DNA from: Bacteroidota bacterium
GTDB taxonomy: Bacteria > Bacteroidota > Bacteroidia > Bacteroidales > FEN-979
Assembly: GCA_026391735.1 (NCBI GenBank)
Contig: JAPLDL010000015.1
Coordinates: 124,001-188,000 of the forward strand
Reading direction: 5' to 3'
Length of the DNA stretch: 64,000 nucleotides
The notes beneath the pieces were generated by a model. It was given only the letters and a program-made list of their open reading frames with translations, made no database searches and was not told the DNA's origin. Shown one piece after another: positions 60,031-64,000 of the stretch. The position numbers and the translations under genes were made by a program. Each line of letters begins with the position of its first letter. Position 1 is the first letter of the stretch.

Positions 60031-60070
60031 AAGGCGGATGTCAGTTCCCTTTAAGGCAATCATCCGCCTT
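60031..60070 (+). promoter_or_regulatory. 10-bp inverted repeat in the mutS leader
   Basis: AAGGCGGATG (60031-60040) pairs perfectly with CATCCGCCTT (60061-60070) over a 20-nt loop, ending 9 bp before the ATG. If the transcript starts at or before the left arm it forms a 5'-end hairpin; alternatively it is an operator. Confidence 0.45.
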
Positions 60071-60079
60071 AAAACAAGA

Positions 60080-62761
60080 ATGAAAGAAAACGCCAGAGAA
60101 ATAGCCGAAACACCATTGATGAAGCAGTATAATGCCATCAAGGCGAAATACCCTGATGCATTGTTGCTCTTCAGGGTGGGCGATTTCTATGAAACGTTCG
60201 GTGAAGATGCGATAAAAGCTTCCGGTATTCTCGGGATTGTACTTACGAGGAGAGCGAATGGTGCTGCATCCTATATTGAACTGGCAGGGTTTCCTCATCA
60301 TTCCCTTGACCTTTATCTCCCCCGGCTTGTCAAAGCCGGTTTGAGGGTAGCCATATGCGATCAGCTTGAGGATCCCAAGCTGACGAAGACCATAGTAAAA
60401 CGGGGTGTCACGGAACTGGTCACCCCAGGGGTTTCATATCATGATAAAATACTTGAGCAGAAGGAAAATAATTTCCTTGCAGCCGTTCATCTGGATCCAA
60501 AGATATCCGGCATTTCGTTCCTTGATATTTCAACAGGTGAGTTTTATCTGGCCCAGGGGGGGGGTGAGTATATCGATAAGCTGATCCAGAGTTTCAGGCC
60601 CAGCGAAGTCATCATCCAGAAAAGTCAAAAACAGAAGTTCACCGGGTTGTTCGGAAATAAATTCTATATAAACACTTTTGATGACTGGGTGTTTACAACT
60701 GATTTCGCCAGCGACCTGCTGCTGAAGCATTTCGGTACAACCTCCTTAAAAGGGTTTGGTGTGGAGAATATGGAAATGGCTGTGATCGCTGCAGGAGCAG
60801 CCCTTCATTACCTTGCTGAAACCCAGCACGAAAAAGTTGCGCATATCTCGAAGCTTTCACGCATTGAGGAAGACCATTATGTGTGGCTTGACAGGTTTAC
60901 GATACGCAACCTTGAACTGATGAGCCCTAACAACGAAAATGCAAGGACCCTTTTCGATGTTCTGGACCAAACGGTTTCGCCCATGGGTTCCCGCCAGTTG
61001 AGGCGTTGGATGTTATTGCCGTTGAAAAACAGTAAACCCATTGAAGAAAGGCTTGATGCTGTTGAGTTTTTCACGCAGCATCCCGGGATGGTCGAAACGC
61101 TGAGGCATGAACTTTCGATGATTGGTGACCTGGAGCGTCTTATCTCAAAAGCTGCAGTTGGCCGGATACAACCCAGGGAAATGGTACAACTGAAGAGAGC
61201 CTTGGATTCAATTGAATTGCTGAAATCCCTGACCTCTTCGGTAACGAATGAGGGTTTGCGAAAAATAGGAGAACAACTTGATCCATGTATTCAGGTTCGT
61301 GAAAAAATCGGCAGGGAACTGAACCCAGAACCTCCCGCGCTTGCCATCAAGGGCAATATGATCAGTGTGGGCATCAGCGCTGAGCTGGATGAGCTAAGGC
61401 ATATCGCATATTCAGGCAAGGATTACCTTTTACAGATCCAGCAGCGTGAAACCGAACGTACCGGGATAAGCTCATTAAAAATTGGTTTTACCAATGTCTT
61501 CGGATATTATCTTGAAGTTACGCATACCCACAAGGATAAAGTGCCTGCCGACTGGCAGAGAAAGCAAACCCTGGTCAATTCAGAACGGTATATCACGCCT
61601 GAACTCAAGGAATACGAAGAAAAGATCCTGCATGCCGAAGAACGCATTTCTGAATTGGAAACCAGGATATACAATGACCTCGTTCTTTTTATCAACGATT
61701 ATATCATTCCTGTGCAGCTCAATGCAAACCTGGTAGCCAGGCTTGACGTATTGGTCTCGTTTGCTCTTACCGCGATAAAGCACCATTATACACGGCCGCA
61801 GCTCAACGATTCATACGAGCTGAACATCATCGGGGGCCGCCATCCGGTCATTGAAAACCAGATGAAACCCGGCGAAGAATATATTGCCAATGATGTTTAC
61901 CTCGACGACCATTCACAGCAGATCATCATTCTCACCGGACCCAATATGTCGGGTAAATCGGCCCTGCTAAGGCAGACTGCTCTCATTGTACTGATGGCCC
62001 AGATGGGAAGTTTCGTTCCTGCCGAAAGGGCGGAAATTGGCCTGGTCGACAAGATCTTTACAAGGGTAGGGGCATCCGACAATATTTCCTCGGGGGAATC
62101 CACCTTCATGGTCGAAATGAATGAAACGGCCAGCATCCTCAATAATATCTCAAACCGAAGCCTTATTCTACTCGATGAGATCGGCAGGGGAACTTCGACC
62201 TACGACGGGATCAGCATTGCTTGGGCTATTGCCGAATTCCTTCACAGCCATTCCCTGTACAGGCCAAAAGTCCTGTTTGCCACGCATTACCATGAGCTCA
62301 ACGAGATGGCGTCCATCCACAACAGAATAAAGAATTTTCACATCTCTATCAAAGAGATCAGCAACCGGGTGATTTTCCTGAGAAAACTTCAGCCGGGAGG
62401 GAGTGAGCACAGTTTCGGGATCCATGTTGCGAGGATGGCCGGAATGCCGCCGAGTGTTTTGGAGAGGGCGGGGGAGATATTGCATCAGCTGGAAGAATCC
62501 CGAGGCGGAAAACCGGGAACGGGGAACGGGGAACGGGGAATGGGCAACGGGGAAACTGGAACGGGGAAAGGTCCTCCGGCTTCCGGCTTCCGGCTCCCAG
62601 TTTCCGACAGCGACGGTTTCCAGCTCAGCTTTATCCAGCTCGACGATCCTCTTCTTCAGCAGATCAAGGAAGACATTCTCAACACTGAGATCAATACCCT
62701 GACACCCGTTGAAGCCCTGATGAAGCTAAACGAGATCAAAAAGCTTCTTAAAAAGACCTGA
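60080..62761 (+). CDS. mutS: DNA mismatch repair protein MutS
   Basis: Mismatch-recognition ATPase of 893 residues. N-terminal mismatch-binding motif [15 protein letters not shown] with the Phe wedge; core and lever domains; ATPase with [14 protein letters not shown] (Walker A), [28 protein letters not shown] (Walker B) and [11 protein letters not shown]. After the dimerisation region ([18 protein letters not shown]) a low-complexity linker (about 806-840) is encoded by tandem heptamers. It ends with a clamp-binding-like QLSFIQL and a helical [16 protein letters not shown] tail. The ATG at 60080 begins [17 protein letters not shown]; an upstream start at 60038 would translate the leader hairpin. 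Confidence 0.97.
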   Translation: MKENAREIAETPLMKQYNAIKAKYPDALLLFRVGDFYETFGEDAIKASGILGIVLTRRANGAASYIELAGFPHHSLDLYLPRLVKAGLRVAICDQLEDPKLTKTIVKRGVTELVTPGVSYHDKILEQKENNFLAAVHLDPKISGISFLDISTGEFYLAQGGGEYIDKLIQSFRPSEVIIQKSQKQKFTGLFGNKFYINTFDDWVFTTDFASDLLLKHFGTTSLKGFGVENMEMAVIAAGAALHYLAETQHEKVAHISKLSRIEEDHYVWLDRFTIRNLELMSPNNENARTLFDVLDQTVSPMGSRQLRRWMLLPLKNSKPIEERLDAVEFFTQHPGMVETLRHELSMIGDLERLISKAAVGRIQPREMVQLKRALDSIELLKSLTSSVTNEGLRKIGEQLDPCIQVREKIGRELNPEPPALAIKGNMISVGISAELDELRHIAYSGKDYLLQIQQRETERTGISSLKIGFTNVFGYYLEVTHTHKDKVPADWQRKQTLVNSERYITPELKEYEEKILHAEERISELETRIYNDLVLFINDYIIPVQLNANLVARLDVLVSFALTAIKHHYTRPQLNDSYELNIIGGRHPVIENQMKPGEEYIANDVYLDDHSQQIIILTGPNMSGKSALLRQTALIVLMAQMGSFVPAERAEIGLVDKIFTRVGASDNISSGESTFMVEMNETASILNNISNRSLILLDEIGRGTSTYDGISIAWAIAEFLHSHSLYRPKVLFATHYHELNEMASIHNRIKNFHISIKEISNRVIFLRKLQPGGSEHSFGIHVARMAGMPPSVLERAGEILHQLEESRGGKPGTGNGERGMGNGETGTGKGPPASGFRLPVSDSDGFQLSFIQLDDPLLQQIKEDILNTEINTLTPVEALMKLNEIKKLLKKT
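62515..62596 (+). repeat. Heptamer repeats inside mutS (GGGAACG and CCGGCTT)
   Basis: Five 7-bp steps of GGGAACG (fourth GGGAATG, fifth GGCAACG) at 62515-62549, degenerate copies after that, then CCGGCTT, CCGGCTT, CCGGCTC at 62576-62596. Seven is not a multiple of three, so unit gain or loss shifts the reading frame. Confidence 0.88.
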
Positions 62762-62798
62762 TGATATTCAAGGATATCATAAAAATTTCAATAAAGAT

Positions 62799-62829
62799 TT
62801 TGTAGTGTTGCAGACTTGTTTTACTTTTG
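62799..62829 (+). promoter_or_regulatory. tRNA operon promoter: TTTG-19-TACTTTTG
   Basis: -33 TTTG (62799-62802) and -7 TACTTTTG (62822-62829) separated by 19 bp, 18 bp upstream of tRNA-Gly. Confidence 0.82.
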
Positions 62830-62847
62830 CACCCTCAAATTCACCCT

Positions 62848-62923
62848 GCAGAAGTAGCTCAGTTGGTAGAGCATGACCTTGCCAAGGTCAGGGTCGCGAG
62901 TTCGAGTCTCGTCTTCTGCTCCA
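62848..62923 (+). tRNA. tRNA-Gly (anticodon GCC)
   Basis: Acceptor GCAGAAG/CTTCTGC, D arm AGCTCAGTTGGTAGAGC, anticodon arm TGACC-TTGCCAA-GGTCA, T loop TTCGAGT. Discriminator T at 62920 followed by CCA, here encoded, unlike the other two tRNAs in the window. Confidence 0.97.
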
Positions 62924-62929
62924 GAAAAG

Positions 62930-62954
62930 CCCTCCCTCATGAGGGTTTTTTTTT
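62930..62954 (+). terminator. Terminator after tRNA-Gly
   Basis: CCCTC pairs with GAGGG across CCTCAT, followed by nine T. It lies between the two tRNA genes, so tRNA-Leu may depend on readthrough or a separate start. Confidence 0.75.
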
Positions 62955-62995
62955 CCGCGGCTTAGCGTCGCATCAGGATCGTTCTTACTATGGAT

Positions 62996-63080
62996 GCCCC
63001 GGTGGTGGAACTGGTAGACACGCAGGACTTAAAATCCTGTGACCATTGCGGTTGTGCGGGTTCAACTCCCGCCCGGGGTA
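62996..63080 (+). tRNA. tRNA-Leu (anticodon UAA)
   Basis: Class II tRNA of 85 nt. Acceptor GCCCCGG/CCGGGGT (first pair G-U), anticodon arm CAGGA-CTTAAAA-TCCTG, a long variable arm, T arm CGGGTTCAACTCCCG. Discriminator A at 63080; CCA not encoded. Confidence 0.96.
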
Positions 63081-63090
63081 CAATCAATCC

Positions 63091-63133
63091 AACTATGAAA
63101 CCTGTAATACAATGTGTTACAGGTTTCATAGTT
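63091..63133. terminator. Perfect 17-bp inverted repeat after tRNA-Leu
   Basis: AACTATGAAACCTGTAA (63091-63107) and its exact reverse complement (63117-63133) around a 9-nt loop. The stem is very long and only TTTT follows, so it may act as a terminator or be a recombination or mobile-element relic. A second inverted pair, CAGGACGG (63140) and CCGTCCTG (63211), lies in the remaining gap before the kinase gene, which otherwise shows nothing. Confidence 0.6.
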
Positions 63134-63224
63134 TTAACGCAGGACGGTAGGCCGGACTGTAAAAATCTTTTGCCCCTAATTTTATTCGGTCTAAGAGGTT
63201 GTCAACCTGGCCGTCCTGTCCATT

Positions 63225-64000
63225 CTAGTTACCTGTCACTGTCCTTATAATTTCCCACAAACTTTGCTTTGTAAATGGTTTGGGCAGAAAACCACTGAAG
63301 CCAGAGGATAAAAATCTTTCTTTGTCGTCCAGATTGGTATATCCGGTCATGGCAATGACCGGTATTCTTACGTTCTCCTTTTTTTCCATTATTTTTTTTA
63401 TGGCCAGGATTCCGTCCATTCCCGCACCGAGATTGATATCCATCAGGATAACATCAAACAGTTTCTCCATGGTTTTTCTAACAGCGGTTTCCCCGTCAAA
63501 TGCCTGATCGATGATAAACGAAGGTTTAAGAAACATTTCCATCAGTTCCTGGTTGTATTGATTATCCTCCACTACCAGCACCGACAATAGTTTTTCCCTT
63601 ACAGGTTTTGAATCTGGTTCAGTTGGTATAACCGGCACTTCCTTTATTTTTATTCCGGCAACAGCAGGGACCGCAGCCAGACCTGATACGGGGAATTTCA
63701 CGGTGAACGTAGTTCCCTTCCCGGTTTCACTTTCAACTGTTATTTCCCCCTTGAGCCGGGTAAGGATCTTCTTGCTCAGCGATAATCCAATCCCAAGACC
63801 CTCATAGAACCTTCCCATTCCCTCGCTGACCTGCCTGAATTCCTCAAAGATCCTATTATGAAATTCCGTGGGAATGCCAATGCCGGTATCCCGAACCTTA
63901 AAGACAGCATTTCCGGTGCTCTCTTCCTGATGAAGCATGACATGGACAGAACCCTTGGGAGTGAATTTTATTGCGTTGTCGATAAGGTTCGTGATGATCA
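63225..64000 (-). CDS. Hybrid sensor histidine kinase, C-terminal part
   Basis: The 5' end lies beyond base 64000; about 258 residues are visible. It begins in the HATPase domain at the N box (NLIDNAIKFTPKG), then G1 VRDTGIGIP, F box FEEFRQ, G2 GLGIGLSL. A Pro/Val-rich linker leads to a receiver domain (LSVLVVEDNQYNQELMEMF) with phosphoacceptor Asp in VILMDINLGAGMDG, a conserved Thr (IAMTGYT) and Lys (LPKPF). No output domain follows, so phosphate is probably passed to another protein. The internal ATG at 63938 is not the start. Confidence 0.93.
   Translation of the reverse strand, partial: IITNLIDNAIKFTPKGSVHVMLHQEESTGNAVFKVRDTGIGIPTEFHNRIFEEFRQVSEGMGRFYEGLGIGLSLSKKILTRLKGEITVESETGKGTTFTVKFPVSGLAAVPAVAGIKIKEVPVIPTEPDSKPVREKLLSVLVVEDNQYNQELMEMFLKPSFIIDQAFDGETAVRKTMEKLFDVILMDINLGAGMDGILAIKKIMEKKENVRIPVIAMTGYTNLDDKERFLSSGFSGFLPKPFTKQSLWEIIRTVTGN

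Noticed and set aside
1-64000. Insertion sequences, prophage or a defence island
   Set aside because: No transposase, integrase, phage or nuclease-effector genes were seen on either strand; gene content is core metabolism, envelope and repair.

Overview
The window is a stretch of bacterial chromosome from a member of the Bacteroidota, most likely an anaerobic Bacteroidales/Marinilabiliales-type organism. The evidence is the lineage-specific promoter signature (TAnnTTTG, often with TTTG 19-21 bp upstream) in front of many genes, four secreted proteins ending in type IX secretion (T9SS) type A sorting domains, a complete Bat (aerotolerance) operon, a DUF4783-nadC pair, glycine-lipid synthases of the GlsA/GlsB type, and a single-chain pyruvate:ferredoxin oxidoreductase. 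Most of it reads as core genome: dense, largely uninterrupted ORFs, no insertion sequence, prophage or CRISPR array.

Layout. 1-2924 (minus): start of the division and cell-wall cluster mraZ-rsmH-ftsL-ftsI (ftsI cut by the window edge), with a clear MraZ operator. 3377-5653: a T9SS-exported FG-GAP protein. 5734-9464: sigma54-type response regulator without a DNA-binding domain, GT4 glycosyltransferase and polysaccharide flippase. 9461-13459 (minus): YihY-type membrane protein, TPR protein, radical SAM protein. 13552-13921 (minus): tmRNA. 14104-18272 (minus): methyltransferase, TPR-PAS histidine kinase and gpsA in one operon. 18379-20929: LegB-type dehydratase, sugar nucleotidyltransferase and a second SDR, a nucleotide-sugar cassette. 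20919-22701: nadC, DUF4783 and rlmH. 22821-31183: eight-gene MoxR-DUF58-Bat operon. 31293-35652: two T9SS cargo proteins. 35704-37827: pyrE, Nudix hydrolase and a conserved unknown. 38003-39643: T9SS cargo with seven propeller-like repeats. 40257-41587: tRNA-Glu, an AT-hook H1-like protein and rpsT. 41599-44161: glsB and glsA (divergent), engB. 44154-48679 (minus): biotin carrier, carboxyltransferase, mutS2. 48765-53369: nifJ and a dihydroorotate dehydrogenase-like protein. 53437-59913: sppA, glucosaminidase, folK, OmpA/TPR outer membrane protein and a SpoU methyltransferase. 60080-63080: mutS, tRNA-Gly, tRNA-Leu. 63225-64000: end of a hybrid histidine kinase.

The structure least explained by ordinary annotation is a set of short tandem repeats with 7- or 8-bp units. 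Octamer arrays (GGATRRCT, 23 and 11 units) lie upstream of the mraZ and tmRNA promoters. Heptamer arrays (ATCYGAY, TCACGAT) lie in small intergenic gaps. One heptamer array (GGGAACG) lies inside the mutS reading frame, where slippage would shift the frame. Other points worth checking are the triple GTGGG MraZ boxes, three promoters placed so that transcription should begin at the start codon itself (leaderless mRNAs), a 15-residue tmRNA tag, and family-atypical insertions in the Nudix and FolK proteins.
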